This document shows positions 52,490 through 61,337 of a stretch of 63,443 nt of DNA, piece by piece (positions within the stretch are counted from its first letter, which is position 1; each line of letters starts with the position of its first letter). The DNA is from an uncultured Clostridia bacterium (lineage in GTDB: Bacteria; Bacillota; Clostridia; Christensenellales; Borkfalkiaceae): positions 1 through 63,443 of the forward strand of contig CANQBG010000005.1 of NCBI GenBank assembly GCA_947588985.1, given 5' to 3'. The position numbers were made by a program, and so were the translations under genes. The notes under the pieces were generated by a model. That model was not told the origin of the DNA and searched no databases. It saw nothing but the letters and a program-made list of their open reading frames with translations.

Positions 52490-53305
52490 GTGAATGTCTA
52501 TGCGGAAATTGCGAAGTTTTACGCGGCCTTCGGCGGGAAAAAATCCGTCATCGGAAGAAGCGTGGAGGGGCGCGCGATCTACGCGCTCCACATCGGAAGC
52601 GAAGGCGGCCCGCAGCTGCTCGCGCAGTACGCCATCCACGGGCGGGAATGGATCACAGGCCTTCTTGCCCTCACCCATGTCCGAAGAGGGCTTGCACGCG
52701 GCGGGGCTTGGATCGTCCCGCTCTCCAATCCCGACGGCGCACTGCTTTCGGAGACGGGGATAGAGAGCGTTTCAAAAAGTCGCCGCCAAAAGCTCATTCA
52801 GATCAACAAAAAGGAAGATTTTTCGCTGTGGAAAGCCAATGCGGAGGCCGTCGATCTCAATGTCAATTTTTCCGCTCGGTGGGGGACGGGCAAACGCAAT
52901 GTGCGCGCCCCCGCATCCGAGAATTATATCGGTCCCGCGCCCTTTTCGGAGCCCGAGACGCGGGCGCTCCGGGATTTTACGCGCGCGGTCATGCCGGCGC
53001 TTACCGTGAGTTTTCACACCAAGGGCGAGGTCATCTATTGGCAGTTCTTCCAACCCGCTGCCGATCGGGTGCGCGATCGGAGGCTCGCCGGCGTCCTCTC
53101 TGTGGCGACGGGCTATCCGCTCGGAGACGAGGGGCAGAGCGCGGGCGGCTATAAGGATTGGTGCATCGCGGAACTGCGGATCCCCGCCTTCACGGTGGAA
53201 GTGGGGGCAGACCACCTTGCCCACCCCATTGGGAGGGAGGCCCTCCCCGCCCTTATCGATCGGTTGGAGGACGCGCTCTACGCCCTCTCCGCGGAATCCG
53301 TTTGA
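52490..53305 (+). CDS. M14-family zinc carboxypeptidase-like protein
   Basis: The 271-residue protein starts at a GTG (MNVYAEIAKFYAAFG) without a ribosome site; a TAGAAT box ends six bases upstream, so this may be another leaderless gene. The zinc ligands are present: H50 and E53 in AIHGREW and H176 in VSFHTKGE. The catalytic glutamate is E237 in AFTVEVG, and a substrate tyrosine is Y221. There is no signal peptide. Short cytoplasmic M14 enzymes of this kind often cut gamma-D-glutamyl-diaminopimelate bonds during peptidoglycan recycling; that is inference. tadA follows 17 bases later. Confidence 0.85.
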   Translation: MNVYAEIAKFYAAFGGKKSVIGRSVEGRAIYALHIGSEGGPQLLAQYAIHGREWITGLLALTHVRRGLARGGAWIVPLSNPDGALLSETGIESVSKSRRQKLIQINKKEDFSLWKANAEAVDLNVNFSARWGTGKRNVRAPASENYIGPAPFSEPETRALRDFTRAVMPALTVSFHTKGEVIYWQFFQPAADRVRDRRLAGVLSVATGYPLGDEGQSAGGYKDWCIAELRIPAFTVEVGADHLAHPIGREALPALIDRLEDALYALSAESV

Positions 53306-53322
53306 GAATAAACGAGGAATAT

Positions 53323-53796
53323 ATGCAAGAAAAATTCATGCGCGAAGCCCTGCGGCTCGCCCGGAAAGCCAAGGCGGAAGGGGAAGTCCCCATCGGGGCC
53401 ATCGTGGTGGTGGAAGGCAAGATCGTCGGCCGCGGCTACAATCGGCGCACCAAACTTCAGATGGCCACCCAGCATGCGGAGGTCCGCGCCATCGACCGCG
53501 CCTGCAAAAAACTCAAGAGCTGGCGGCTCGAGGGCGCCGAGCTCTACGTCACGCTCGAGCCCTGTCCCATGTGCATGGGTGCCGCGCTCAACGCCCGCGT
53601 CGATAAAATTTTCTTCGGCGCCTATGAGCAGAAGGGGCGTAGCCTCACGAAGGAACTCGCCGCGGCCAACCTTCTCAACCACACCGTGGAGGTCGTCGGC
53701 GGGGTGATGGAGGAGGAGTGCGCGGAGGTGCTCACCTCGTTTTTCACGGAGATGCGCGCCCGCGAAAAGGCGAAAAAGGAAGGATCGGAGACATGA
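53323..53796 (+). CDS. tadA: tRNA-specific adenosine deaminase TadA
   Basis: The ATG at 53323 has GAGGA about five bases upstream; a longer frame overlaps the peptidase gene. The 157-residue protein has the zinc and catalytic motifs HAEVRAI (H51, proton-shuttle E53) and PCPMCMG (C81, C84) of the cytidine/tRNA deaminase fold. TadA converts A34 to inosine in tRNA-Arg(ACG). The EVPIGAIVV stretch near the N-terminus and the C-terminal FF residues are typical. It is followed by a very strong terminator. Confidence 0.94.
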   Translation: MQEKFMREALRLARKAKAEGEVPIGAIVVVEGKIVGRGYNRRTKLQMATQHAEVRAIDRACKKLKSWRLEGAELYVTLEPCPMCMGAALNARVDKIFFGAYEQKGRSLTKELAAANLLNHTVEVVGGVMEEECAEVLTSFFTEMRAREKAKKEGSET

Positions 53797-53837
53797 ATGC
53801 GGCGGGGCGGCTCTTGAAGCCGCCCCGCCGCATTTTG
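53797..53837. terminator. Strong bidirectional terminator after tadA
   Basis: A stem of about 16 bp, TGCGGCGGGGCGGCT (from 53798) with AGCCGCCCCGCCGCA, then TTTT. It separates tadA from the convergent ABC-F gene. Confidence 0.88.
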
Positions 53838-53852
53838 CATATTTGTATAAAA

Positions 53853-55706
53853 TCAGATCAGCGTCTCATATTCGGCATAGAGCGAATCGGATTCCTCATG
53901 CAGGGCGCTGAGCCGCGCCGTAATTTTGGCCACTTCCCGATAATCTGCCGCCACGCGCACGAGTTCTTCGTTGAGGGCGGCTTCCTCCGCCTCCAAGGCC
54001 TCGAGCCGCGTCTCGATCTCCCGCACGCGGTTTCGCGCCTGTGCCTCGCGCGCCCGTTCCTCCTTGCTGCGGTATCCCTCCGTCTGCTTCTTTCCGGGCC
54101 GCTCCGCCTCCTGCACGGGGGGCTTTTTTCTTGTCGCGAGGAAGGCCTCGTAGTTCCCCTTGAAATAGGTGAGCGTCCCGTTTTCGATGCAGTAGAGGGA
54201 GGTGGCGATCTCCTCGATGAACCGCCTGTCGTGCGAGACGAAGAGAAGGGTGCCGTCGAATTGCTTCAGCGCCTCCTCAAGGGCTTCGCGGGCGGGGAGG
54301 TCGAGGTGGTTGGTGGGCTCGTCCAAGAGGAGCACGTTGCCGTTTTCCGTCTCGAGAACGCAGAGAGCGAGCTTGGCGCGCATGCCGCCCGAGAGCTCCT
54401 TCACCTTCTTATCCACGTCCTCCGCCCCGATGCCCGCCTGCGCCAAAATCTTTCTCGCCTCCGTCTGGGAAAGGGCCGTCGCGCGCTCCCAAAAGGCGTC
54501 GAGCGTGCGATCCTCGGGGTCGAGGTCGGCGTTTTCCTGATCGTAATACGCCGTCTTTACGAGCCGCCCGCGCTTCACTTTGGGGTGATTGGAGAGCAAA
54601 AATTTGAGCAGCGTGCTCTTCCCCGTGCCGTTGTCGCCCACGAGGGCGCATTTCTCCCCGCGCATGAGGGTGAAGTCGGCCTGCCGCAGGAGGAGCTTCC
54701 CGTCTGCCGTGAGGTCGAAACCGTGCGCCTCGAGCACCCGTTCGTAGGGCCGTTCCTCGGTGCGGAAGCAAAATCGCGGGGGCGCGGGCGGGGGAAGGGG
54801 ACGCGCGAGAACGTCCATCCGTTCGAGTTTATTGACGCGGGAGAGCGCACTCTTCGCCGTCGTCGCGCGGACGAGATTGCGATCGACGTAGTCTTTGAGC
54901 TTTGCGATCTCTTCCTGCTGTTTTTCGTAGGCGCGCACCTCCTCCTTGTAACGCTCCGCCTTCAGGATCTTATACTTCGAATAATTCCCCTTGAAGGAGG
55001 AGAGCCGGCCGCGCTCGAGCTCAAGCGTGCGCGCCGTCACCCGGTCGAGGAAGTACCTATCGTGCGAGACGACGAGGATGGCCCCTTTGTAGGTGAGGAG
55101 ATAGTCCTCCAAGAAGAAGAGCGTTTTGATGTCGAGATGGTTGGTGGGCTCGTCTAAAACGAGGAGCTCCGGCTCTTCGAGGAGAAGGCGGCAAAGTTTG
55201 AGTTTTGTACGCTCTCCCCCGGACATGGTGTCCACCTTTTGCGTGTACATCCCCTCAAACCCCATGCCGCCGAGCACGGTTTTGATGCGCACTTCATAGT
55301 GATAACTGTCCCGCGCGGCGATGCGCCCCGAAAGGCTTTCGATGCGCGCCGAAAGAATTTTGAGCTCCTCGCCCGAAGCCGAAGAGAGGGCCCGCTCGCA
55401 TTCCTCCTTCTTGCGGATGAGCTCCTCGTCCTCCCGAAAGACCTCCTTCATCGCCGCATAGACGGTGGAATCGGAGGTGAATCCGCCCGTCTGTTCGAGG
55501 TAGCCTACGCGGATGCCGCTCTTTCTCGTCACCGTGCCCGCGTCGGGCTCGAGCTTGCCGAGAAGCAGCCGAAGGAGGGTCGTCTTGCCCTCGCCGTTGC
55601 CCCCCACAAACCCCACGCGCTCCTTTTCGTGCAAGACGAGATCGGCGTTCTCGAGGATGGGAACGCCGTCGTAGCCGAAGGTCACGCCGCAAAGTTGTAT
55701 GAGCAT
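53853..55706 (-). CDS. ABC-F family ATPase (ribosome-associated, Uup/YdiF type)
   Basis: The start is the ATG at 55706 (MLIQLCGVTFGYDG) with GGAG about ten bases upstream; the frame further upstream lacks similarity. The 617-residue protein has two ABC ATPase domains in one chain without membrane helices. Domain 1 has Walker A GGNGEGKTT, signature SGGERTKLKL and Walker B LLVLDEPTNHLD; domain 2 has GDNGTGKST, LSGGMRAKLAL and LLLDEPTNHLDL. The linker between them (about 240-330) is rich in charged residues, and the last 110 residues form a coiled coil. ABC-F proteins act on the ribosome E site in translation or antibiotic protection. Which subfamily is uncertain. Confidence 0.92.
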   Translation of the reverse strand: MLIQLCGVTFGYDGVPILENADLVLHEKERVGFVGGNGEGKTTLLRLLLGKLEPDAGTVTRKSGIRVGYLEQTGGFTSDSTVYAAMKEVFREDEELIRKKEECERALSSASGEELKILSARIESLSGRIAARDSYHYEVRIKTVLGGMGFEGMYTQKVDTMSGGERTKLKLCRLLLEEPELLVLDEPTNHLDIKTLFFLEDYLLTYKGAILVVSHDRYFLDRVTARTLELERGRLSSFKGNYSKYKILKAERYKEEVRAYEKQQEEIAKLKDYVDRNLVRATTAKSALSRVNKLERMDVLARPLPPPAPPRFCFRTEERPYERVLEAHGFDLTADGKLLLRQADFTLMRGEKCALVGDNGTGKSTLLKFLLSNHPKVKRGRLVKTAYYDQENADLDPEDRTLDAFWERATALSQTEARKILAQAGIGAEDVDKKVKELSGGMRAKLALCVLETENGNVLLLDEPTNHLDLPAREALEEALKQFDGTLLFVSHDRRFIEEIATSLYCIENGTLTYFKGNYEAFLATRKKPPVQEAERPGKKQTEGYRSKEERAREAQARNRVREIETRLEALEAEEAALNEELVRVAADYREVAKITARLSALHEESDSLYAEYETLI

Positions 55707-55738
55707 AGTTTCCGTACTCCAAACAAATACTGTTTCCG

Positions 55739-55864
55739 ATGGAAGATAAAATGTTACGAAGGATCCGCGCGCTCGAGGACCGCCTGAAGGCGGCCTCTCC
55801 GCAAGAGGCGGGAAAGCTCGCAAAGAAGCTCGTCAAGCTCAAGGAGGATTGGCTCGCGCGCTAA
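55739..55864 (+). CDS. Possible small protein (41 aa), amphipathic helix
   Basis: The frame ATG GAA GAT to TAA at 55862-55864 encodes 41 residues (begins MEDKMLRRIRALEDR, ends KEDWLAR) with alternating basic and hydrophobic residues consistent with one amphipathic helix. It fills the gap between two minus-strand genes and overlaps the stop of the radical SAM gene by four bases. There is no ribosome site or clear promoter. The codon choices match the local style, but that is weak evidence. Confidence 0.3.
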   Translation: MEDKMLRRIRALEDRLKAASPQEAGKLAKKLVKLKEDWLAR

Positions 55865-56715
55865 AAGTCCCACTTTGGGATAAATTCCGCCGACGCGCTC
55901 TCCTTCCCCTGCGTGTAGATCTCGGAAAAGCCGAGCGTACCCGCGTAGTCCACGACGCGCCTGTATTCGCGCGCCGTCACCCTGCGCGCAAGCTCGGGCA
56001 TGCCCGAAATTTCGCCCATCGGTGTGTATTGCCGCATGAGCGAGAGGGGGGCGCCTGCGGGAAGGACCTCTTTGAGGAAGTCCAAGACGCGCAGAGAATC
56101 AAAAGTGCAGGCGGGGAGCACGAGATGGCGCACCAAAATGCCCGAGAGCAGTTCGCCCTTTTCGCCGCGCACGAGGGGCTTTTTCGCCATGAAGCGAAGA
56201 GCCTCTGAGGCGTATTCGAAATAGTCCGCGCGGCCCGTATACCGCTTCGAGAGCGCGGGCGAGAAGAACTTCAGATCGGGAAGATATACGTCTACAAAGG
56301 GGTCGATTTCTTTGAGCGCCTCCGCCTTGCAGTAGCCGCCCGTGTTGTAGACGACGGGGATCTTCGGCCGGTAGTAAGAGAGCGCTTCTGCAACGAGGTT
56401 TGAGACATGGTCGGGGGTAACGAGGTCTAAGGTGTCCGCACCCATCTCTTCGAGACGGCGGAAGATCTCCGCAAGTTCCTTGGGAGAGACGGCCTTTCCG
56501 CGTTCCGCGCGCGAGAGTTCGTAGTTCTGGCAAAAGACGCAGCGGAGCGAGCATCCGCCGAAAAAGACGGCCCCCGCGCCGTTCGTATGGCAGATGGGGG
56601 GCTCCTCATAGGGGTGGAGATAGTATTTCGCCACCGTGAGCCCCTTCACGCCGCACCGCCCCGCGGCCTTTTCTCTGTCCGCCCCGCACGAGAGGGGGCA
56701 AAGCGTACACTGCAT
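55861..56715 (-). CDS. PflA-like radical SAM protein
   Basis: The start is the ATG at 56715, seven bases after a perfect -10 box, with no ribosome site; a TTG two codons upstream (56721) would fall before the predicted transcription start. The 284-residue protein has the radical SAM triad CxxxCxxC at C55, C59 and C62 (GGCSLRCVFCQN). An additional N-terminal cysteine cluster (C3, C6, C10, C21) suggests a second metal site. It belongs to the COG1313 group of uncharacterised PflA-related proteins, whose substrate is not established. Its own promoter diverges from that of metK, whose product makes SAM. Confidence 0.88.
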   Translation of the reverse strand: MQCTLCPLSCGADREKAAGRCGVKGLTVAKYYLHPYEEPPICHTNGAGAVFFGGCSLRCVFCQNYELSRAERGKAVSPKELAEIFRRLEEMGADTLDLVTPDHVSNLVAEALSYYRPKIPVVYNTGGYCKAEALKEIDPFVDVYLPDLKFFSPALSKRYTGRADYFEYASEALRFMAKKPLVRGEKGELLSGILVRHLVLPACTFDSLRVLDFLKEVLPAGAPLSLMRQYTPMGEISGMPELARRVTAREYRRVVDYAGTLGFSEIYTQGKESASAEFIPKWDF

Positions 56716-56721
56716 ATGCAA

Positions 56722-56750
56722 ATTATAGCACGGTTCGCGGCGAAATGCAA
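56722..56750 (-). promoter_or_regulatory. Promoter of the radical SAM gene
   Basis: On the minus strand, TTGCAT (56745-56750), 17-base spacer, TATAAT (56722-56727), and the ATG starts seven bases after the box. Confidence 0.78.
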
Positions 56751-56761
56751 CCCGATTTCGG

Positions 56762-56790
56762 TTGACTTTTGCTTAGGATTTCTCTATAAT
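56762..56790 (+). promoter_or_regulatory. Promoter of metK-bioY
   Basis: TTGACT (56762-56767), 17-base spacer, TATAAT (56785-56790). The leader is only about 30 bases, so there is no room for a SAM riboswitch. Confidence 0.87.
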
Positions 56791-56827
56791 GATAGGGATC
56801 GACAAATTCTGCGGAGAAATACCGGCT

Positions 56828-57988
56828 ATGAGAAGATTTTTTACGAGTGAGAGCGTGACGGAAGGACACCCCGATAAAGTGTGCGACAGGATCTCCGACG
56901 GCATCCTCGACGAGCTTTTGCGGCAGGACAAAAATGCCCGCGCGGCCGTGGAGTGCTGTGCGGCGTACAACACCCTCTTCATCACGGGGGAGGTGAGCGC
57001 GAAGGCGGAGGTGGACTACGAGGCCGTCGCCCGCCGCATCATCCGAGAGATCGGCTACTGCCACGGCAGTTTTGCTTACGACGCCTGCGACGTCATCGCG
57101 CGCGTCCACGCGCAGTCGCCCGATATCGCCCTCGGCGTAGACCGTTCGCTGGAAAACAAGGCGGGCGGCGAGGAGAGCGACCTCATCGGCGCGGGCGATC
57201 AGGGCATGATGTTCGGCTACGCCTGCCGTGAGACGGAGGAGCTCATGCCTCTTCCCATCGTCCTTTCGCACAAACTTGCTTACCGCCTCGCGGCTTTGCG
57301 CAGGGAAGGCGCGGTGGATTACCTCCGCCCCGACGGCAAGACGCAAGTCACCGTCGAATACGAGGGCAAGACGCCCGTCCGCGTGGACACCGTCGTCATC
57401 TCCGCCCAGCACAATACCCATGTCTCGCACGAACAGATCGAGCGCGACATGATCGAGCTCGTGGCGAAGGCCGTCATCCCCGCAGACCTCTTGGATGAAA
57501 ACACCAAATACTTCATCAACCCCACGGGGCGCTTCGAGATCGGCGGCCCGGAAGGGGATTCGGGGCTGACGGGCAGGAAGATCGTCGTCGATACCTATGG
57601 CGGCAGATGCCCCCACGGCGGCGGCGCGTTCTCTGGGAAAGATCCTACCAAAGTGGACCGCAGCGCGGCGTATATGGCGCGCTATATCTGTAAGAACATG
57701 GTCGCGGCGGGCCTTGCCGACGAGATGGAACTGCAAGTCGCCTATGCGATCGGCGTGGCGCGCCCCGTCTCCGTGTTCGTGGATACCTTCGGCACGGGCA
57801 AGCTCTCCGACGACAAGATCGCGGAAGTCGTGAAGAAGGAATTCGACCTCCGCCCCGCGGCGATCATCCAAACCCTCGGCCTCCGCGCGCCCATCTATGC
57901 GCAGACCTCTTCTTACGGCCACTTCGGGCGGGACGTCTACCCTTGGGAAGCCCTCGACCGCGTAGACGACCTCAAAAAGTACTTATAA
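56828..57988 (+). CDS. metK: S-adenosylmethionine synthetase MetK
   Basis: The ATG at 56828 gives the standard start [18 protein letters not shown]; an in-frame ATG at 56789 lies in the promoter. The 386-residue enzyme has the conserved GHPDK near residue 13, [12 protein letters not shown] near 120 and [19 protein letters not shown] near 260. It makes SAM from methionine and ATP in the cytoplasm, working as a tetramer. GGAG lies eleven bases upstream. bioY begins 13 bases after the stop, so the two are co-transcribed. Confidence 0.97.
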   Translation: MRRFFTSESVTEGHPDKVCDRISDGILDELLRQDKNARAAVECCAAYNTLFITGEVSAKAEVDYEAVARRIIREIGYCHGSFAYDACDVIARVHAQSPDIALGVDRSLENKAGGEESDLIGAGDQGMMFGYACRETEELMPLPIVLSHKLAYRLAALRREGAVDYLRPDGKTQVTVEYEGKTPVRVDTVVISAQHNTHVSHEQIERDMIELVAKAVIPADLLDENTKYFINPTGRFEIGGPEGDSGLTGRKIVVDTYGGRCPHGGGAFSGKDPTKVDRSAAYMARYICKNMVAAGLADEMELQVAYAIGVARPVSVFVDTFGTGKLSDDKIAEVVKKEFDLRPAAIIQTLGLRAPIYAQTSSYGHFGRDVYPWEALDRVDDLKKYL

Positions 57989-58001
57989 CGGGGACGATCC
58001 A

Positions 58002-58568
58002 ATGAAAGCCAAAGCCGTCAACACAAAAAATGCGGCAAGGAACCTCTCCAAGTCGCTCACGTACACCGCGCTCGCCGTCGCGCTCATCACCGTATGCGCG
58101 TGGATCTCCGTCCCCGTCGGGCCCATCCCCGTCACATTGCAGACCTTCGCCGTCTGCTTCGTCGGGGCGCTCCTCGGGTGGAAGCGGGGGCTTGCGGCCG
58201 TCGCCGTCTACATCCTCATGGGCCTTCTCGGCATTCCCGTGTTTTCGGGCTTTAAGGCGGGGGCGGCGGCCCTCTTCGGCCCCACGGGCGGCTACATCTT
58301 CGGCTTCTTCTTCGCCGTCCTCATCCCCGCGCTCGCAAAACTGCTCCCCGTCCGAAAGACGGCTCTCCGCGGCACGCTTTTCTATCTCTCCATGCTTTTG
58401 GGGCTTGCCGTCTGCTATCTCTTCGGCACGGTGTGGTTCGTTCTCATGTACCGCTGCACCTATGCCTATGCGCTCTCGGTATGCGTCCTCCCGTATCTTC
58501 TTCCCGACGCGGGCAAGCTCCTCGTCGCCACCCTGCTTGCCCTCCGCTTGGAGCGGTACATCCGTTGA
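58002..58568 (+). CDS. bioY: BioY, biotin-specific S component of an ECF transporter
   Basis: The 188-residue protein has about six hydrophobic segments and the family motifs VPVGPIPVTLQTFAVCFVG near residue 35, GLLGIPVFSGFKAGAAALFGPTGGYIFGF near 75-100 (quoted in part: GIPVFSGFKAG, GPTGGYIFGF) and a Asp/Lys pair near the C-terminus (PDAGKLLVA). BioY captures biotin and works with a shared ECF ATPase/T module, which must be encoded elsewhere. The ribosome site is weak (GGGGAC). It ends a two-gene operon with metK. Confidence 0.93.
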   Translation: MKAKAVNTKNAARNLSKSLTYTALAVALITVCAWISVPVGPIPVTLQTFAVCFVGALLGWKRGLAAVAVYILMGLLGIPVFSGFKAGAAALFGPTGGYIFGFFFAVLIPALAKLLPVRKTALRGTLFYLSMLLGLAVCYLFGTVWFVLMYRCTYAYALSVCVLPYLLPDAGKLLVATLLALRLERYIR

Positions 58569-58584
58569 GACCCAACTTTTCGCG

Positions 58585-58620
58585 CCTCCTTCCGCAAATT
58601 CGCGGCGGGAGGATTTTTTT
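58585..58620 (+). terminator. Terminator of metK-bioY
   Basis: CCTCC (58585-58589) pairs with GGAGG (58608-58612), with inner pairs CCGC/GCGG, followed by seven T's. Confidence 0.82.
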
Positions 58621-58643
58621 ACGGGGATTTTTTTCAAAATATC

Positions 58644-58672
58644 TTGCCCGCGGCCGCACAATGTGATATAAT
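58644..58672 (+). promoter_or_regulatory. Promoter of the GH51 gene
   Basis: TTGCCC (58644-58649), 17-base spacer, extended -10 TGATATAAT (TATAAT 58667-58672). Confidence 0.75.
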
Positions 58673-58705
58673 GGAAGAAATCATTTCCATCAGGGGGGAA
58701 AGACC

Positions 58706-61027
58706 ATGAAAAAACTCACTGCGGCATGCTTTGCCGGGGCTGTGGCCTGCGCGATCATGCTCAGCTCCGCAGGCTGTGCGGACGTCAGCGGCAAGACCTT
58801 CTCGGGCGCCGACGTCACCATTCAGGCGGGGCCCGTCTCCGAGGCGAAAGATATCTCCGATCTCTTGTTCGGACTCTTCCTCGAGGACATCAACTATGCC
58901 TCCTACGCGCTCGACGCCAACATGGTAGCCAACGGCAATTTCGAGGCGATCGGGGCCGTCTCGGGGGACTTCACCACCACGGGCTGGTCGTCCATCGACG
59001 GCGCGGAATTCAAGACGGAGACGGAATCGGGCGTGCTCGCCTCCAATGCCGTCTACCGCAACGAGGACCTCGAGACGGACGTCAATCCGCACTATCTCGC
59101 CGTCACCGCCACCAAACAGGGCGCGGGGGTCTCCAACCGCGGCTATACGCAGGTGCCCATCCTCGTGGAGAAGGGCGCGTCTTACCGCTTCTCCGCCTTC
59201 ATCAAGTCGCCTCAGCGGCCCGCCGTCGTCACGGTCTCCGTCGGCAATCAGATGTCGAAGGCCTTCACCGAGACCATCTCCGTCCCGCAGGGCGACGAGT
59301 GGATCAGGTATGAGCGCATCTTCACCTCCTCGCGCGACTTCGAAGAACAAACCCACCTCGACATCACCTTCGACAACGTGGGGACCTATTATCTCGACGG
59401 CGTCCGCTTCGAGACGATGGAGCAGACCGTCGGCATCAAGAACTATATCTACGACGCCATTGCCGATCTCTCGCCCAAGTTCATGCGCTTCCCGGGCGGC
59501 TGCATCATCGAGGGCGACAACGCCAACGTCGATGAGAAGGGCCGTTGCCGCGAAGTGTACGATTGGAAGAACTCCATCGGCGCGGCCGTGACGGGCACCA
59601 ACGCGGGGGACGACGACGTTCCCGCCTTCACCTATAAAGTGGATACCGACGGCACGGTCAAGGAGGTGACGACGTACGGCGAATGGCTCACCCGCACCAA
59701 CAACTTCGACCTCTGGGGCTATAACATGGACTACGGCCTCGGGTTCTACGAATACTTCCTGCTCTGCGAGAAGATCGGCGCGAGCCCCGTGCCCATCGTC
59801 AACTGCGGCTTCTCCGATCAGGGCGGCGCGGCAGACATCTCCAAGCGCGGCACGCCGATGGTCGGCCGCCACTCCAAATATGCCGAGGACTATGTGCAGG
59901 ACGCGCTCGACCTCATCGAGTTCGCCAACGGCGACGTCACGACGAAGTGGGGCAAGATCCGTTCGGACATGGGGCACCCCGAGCCCTTCAACATGAAATA
60001 TATCGGCATCGGCAACGAGCAGTTCACCCGCACCTATTATAACTACTACGATCAGTTCCTCGATGCCTTCCGCGCGGCGCAGAAGGAGCATCCCGAGATC
60101 TACGGCGGCGTGCAACCCATCGTGGGGAGCGGCCTCGTGTTCACCGACTGCGAGGGCTCGCCCGACCCCGGCAACCGCGCCTATCTCGCCCCCAACGCCA
60201 TGCAGGACTATTTGGCGGCGGGCAAGATCGAGAAGGTCTCCGAGTACGGCGTCGTGGACCATCACTACTACATGGACTACCTCGACTTCTTCCACTTCGC
60301 CACGCCCGAGAACTGTATCTATGATAAAGACGTCTACGACGGGACGTATAAAGTGTTCGTGGGTGAGTATTCGGCCAACGGCGCCACACACACCTTCCAT
60401 TCGCTCGGCGCCACGGAGTATCTCACGAATTCGTGGTTCACGGCCCTCTCCGAAGCCGCCTATATGACGGCCATCGAGCGCAACGGCGACGTTGTAGACC
60501 TCGCGGCCTACGCGCCCATGTTCGGCGTCTGCGATCCCGATACCAAGAAGCAGAACGACAAAGCCAACCAGTGGGCCGTCGACATGATGTACTTCACCAA
60601 TAAGCAGCTCCTCCTGTCGCCCAACTACTACACCCAGCAGATCTTCATGAAGAACTGCGGCACCCATGTCCTCAATTCCACAATGACGGCGCGCGAGGGC
60701 TTCTCCACCTACTCCGTAGACGGCGTGGAGCTCGATCGCATGTATCAATCGGTGACGTACGACGAAAAGACGGGGGATATCATCGTCAAACTCGTCAACG
60801 GCGGCGATACCGAGGTCAAGGTGAATGTGGAGCTCGAAGGGGCCTCCGTGAAGGGCAACGGCGCGGGCACTGTCCTCACCGGGAAATACGGCGCGCGCAG
60901 CATCAACACCCTCCACGACGACGGCTATGAGGTCCAACCGAAATCCTTCACCATCGGCGCGAAGGCAAACTTCGGCTATGAAGCGCCCGCCTTCAGCGTC
61001 ACCGTCATCCGCCTCCACACCAAATAA
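58706..61027 (+). CDS. Surface lipoprotein alpha-L-arabinofuranosidase, GH51 family, with N-terminal carbohydrate-binding region
   Basis: The 773-residue protein has a lipoprotein signal ending in SSAGC (lipid cysteine 24). Residues of about 85-230 look like a CBM4/9-type beta sandwich. The GH51 catalytic barrel follows, with FMRFPGGCIIEGDN near 255, the acid/base glutamate in YIGIGNEQF near 435 and the nucleophile glutamate in VFVGEYSANGA near 555. A beta domain forms the C-terminus. The enzyme would release arabinose from arabinoxylan or arabinan outside the cell. It has its own promoter and no transporter or regulator alongside. Related GH51 specificities cannot be excluded. Confidence 0.9.
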   Translation: MKKLTAACFAGAVACAIMLSSAGCADVSGKTFSGADVTIQAGPVSEAKDISDLLFGLFLEDINYASYALDANMVANGNFEAIGAVSGDFTTTGWSSIDGAEFKTETESGVLASNAVYRNEDLETDVNPHYLAVTATKQGAGVSNRGYTQVPILVEKGASYRFSAFIKSPQRPAVVTVSVGNQMSKAFTETISVPQGDEWIRYERIFTSSRDFEEQTHLDITFDNVGTYYLDGVRFETMEQTVGIKNYIYDAIADLSPKFMRFPGGCIIEGDNANVDEKGRCREVYDWKNSIGAAVTGTNAGDDDVPAFTYKVDTDGTVKEVTTYGEWLTRTNNFDLWGYNMDYGLGFYEYFLLCEKIGASPVPIVNCGFSDQGGAADISKRGTPMVGRHSKYAEDYVQDALDLIEFANGDVTTKWGKIRSDMGHPEPFNMKYIGIGNEQFTRTYYNYYDQFLDAFRAAQKEHPEIYGGVQPIVGSGLVFTDCEGSPDPGNRAYLAPNAMQDYLAAGKIEKVSEYGVVDHHYYMDYLDFFHFATPENCIYDKDVYDGTYKVFVGEYSANGATHTFHSLGATEYLTNSWFTALSEAAYMTAIERNGDVVDLAAYAPMFGVCDPDTKKQNDKANQWAVDMMYFTNKQLLLSPNYYTQQIFMKNCGTHVLNSTMTAREGFSTYSVDGVELDRMYQSVTYDEKTGDIIVKLVNGGDTEVKVNVELEGASVKGNGAGTVLTGKYGARSINTLHDDGYEVQPKSFTIGAKANFGYEAPAFSVTVIRLHTK

Positions 61028-61249
61028 TCTCAAAAAAACGTCTCCTTCGGGGCCCGCGCTTCCCGCGGGCCCCGCATGGGGGACTTCTCATATTGGATGA
61101 GACGCTTCCGACCCCGCATGGGGGACTTCTCGCTGTTTGATGAGACGCTTCCGACCCCGCATGGGGGACTCCTCGCTGTTTGATGAAACGCTTCCGAACC
61201 CGCATGAGGGAGGCGTTCGTCCGATCCGTAAATTGCATCGCAAAAACGC
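61028..61249. other. Gap after the GH51 gene
   Basis: Contains a perfect 10-bp GC hairpin (GGGGCCCGCG at 61049-61058 with CGCGGGCCCC at 61064-61073) without a T-tract, then the 43-bp tandem repeats. No gene seen. Confidence 0.6.
61070..61215. repeat. Tandem repeat, about 43 bp, 3.3 copies
   Basis: Units begin at 61070 (42 bp), 61112 (43 bp) and 61155 (43 bp), with a partial fourth from 61198. Each reads CCCCGCATGGGGGACTTCTC followed by about 23 bases ending GACGCTTCCGA, with few mismatches. Confidence 0.92.
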
Positions 61250-61278
61250 TTGCATTTTCCATCCGAATCGTGTAAGAT
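61250..61278 (+). promoter_or_regulatory. Promoter of the tRNA-Arg locus
   Basis: TTGCAT (61250-61255), 17-base spacer, TAAGAT (61273-61278). It lies upstream of the truncated tRNA copy; I see no other good promoter before the intact tRNA. Confidence 0.55.
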
Positions 61279-61337
61279 AGAACCGTACACGTAGGCACGC
61301 GTCCCCGCCGAAGAGCTCCCCTCGGGCCCGGAAGGGC

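Noticed and set aside
56791-56827. SAM riboswitch before metK
   Set aside because: The leader is too short and no aptamer core is seen.
61049-61073. GC hairpin as terminator of the GH51 gene
   Set aside because: No T-tract follows on the + strand; kept only as a noted inverted repeat.
61070-61215. CRISPR-like array
   Set aside because: Units are directly adjacent with no variable spacers, and there are no cas genes.
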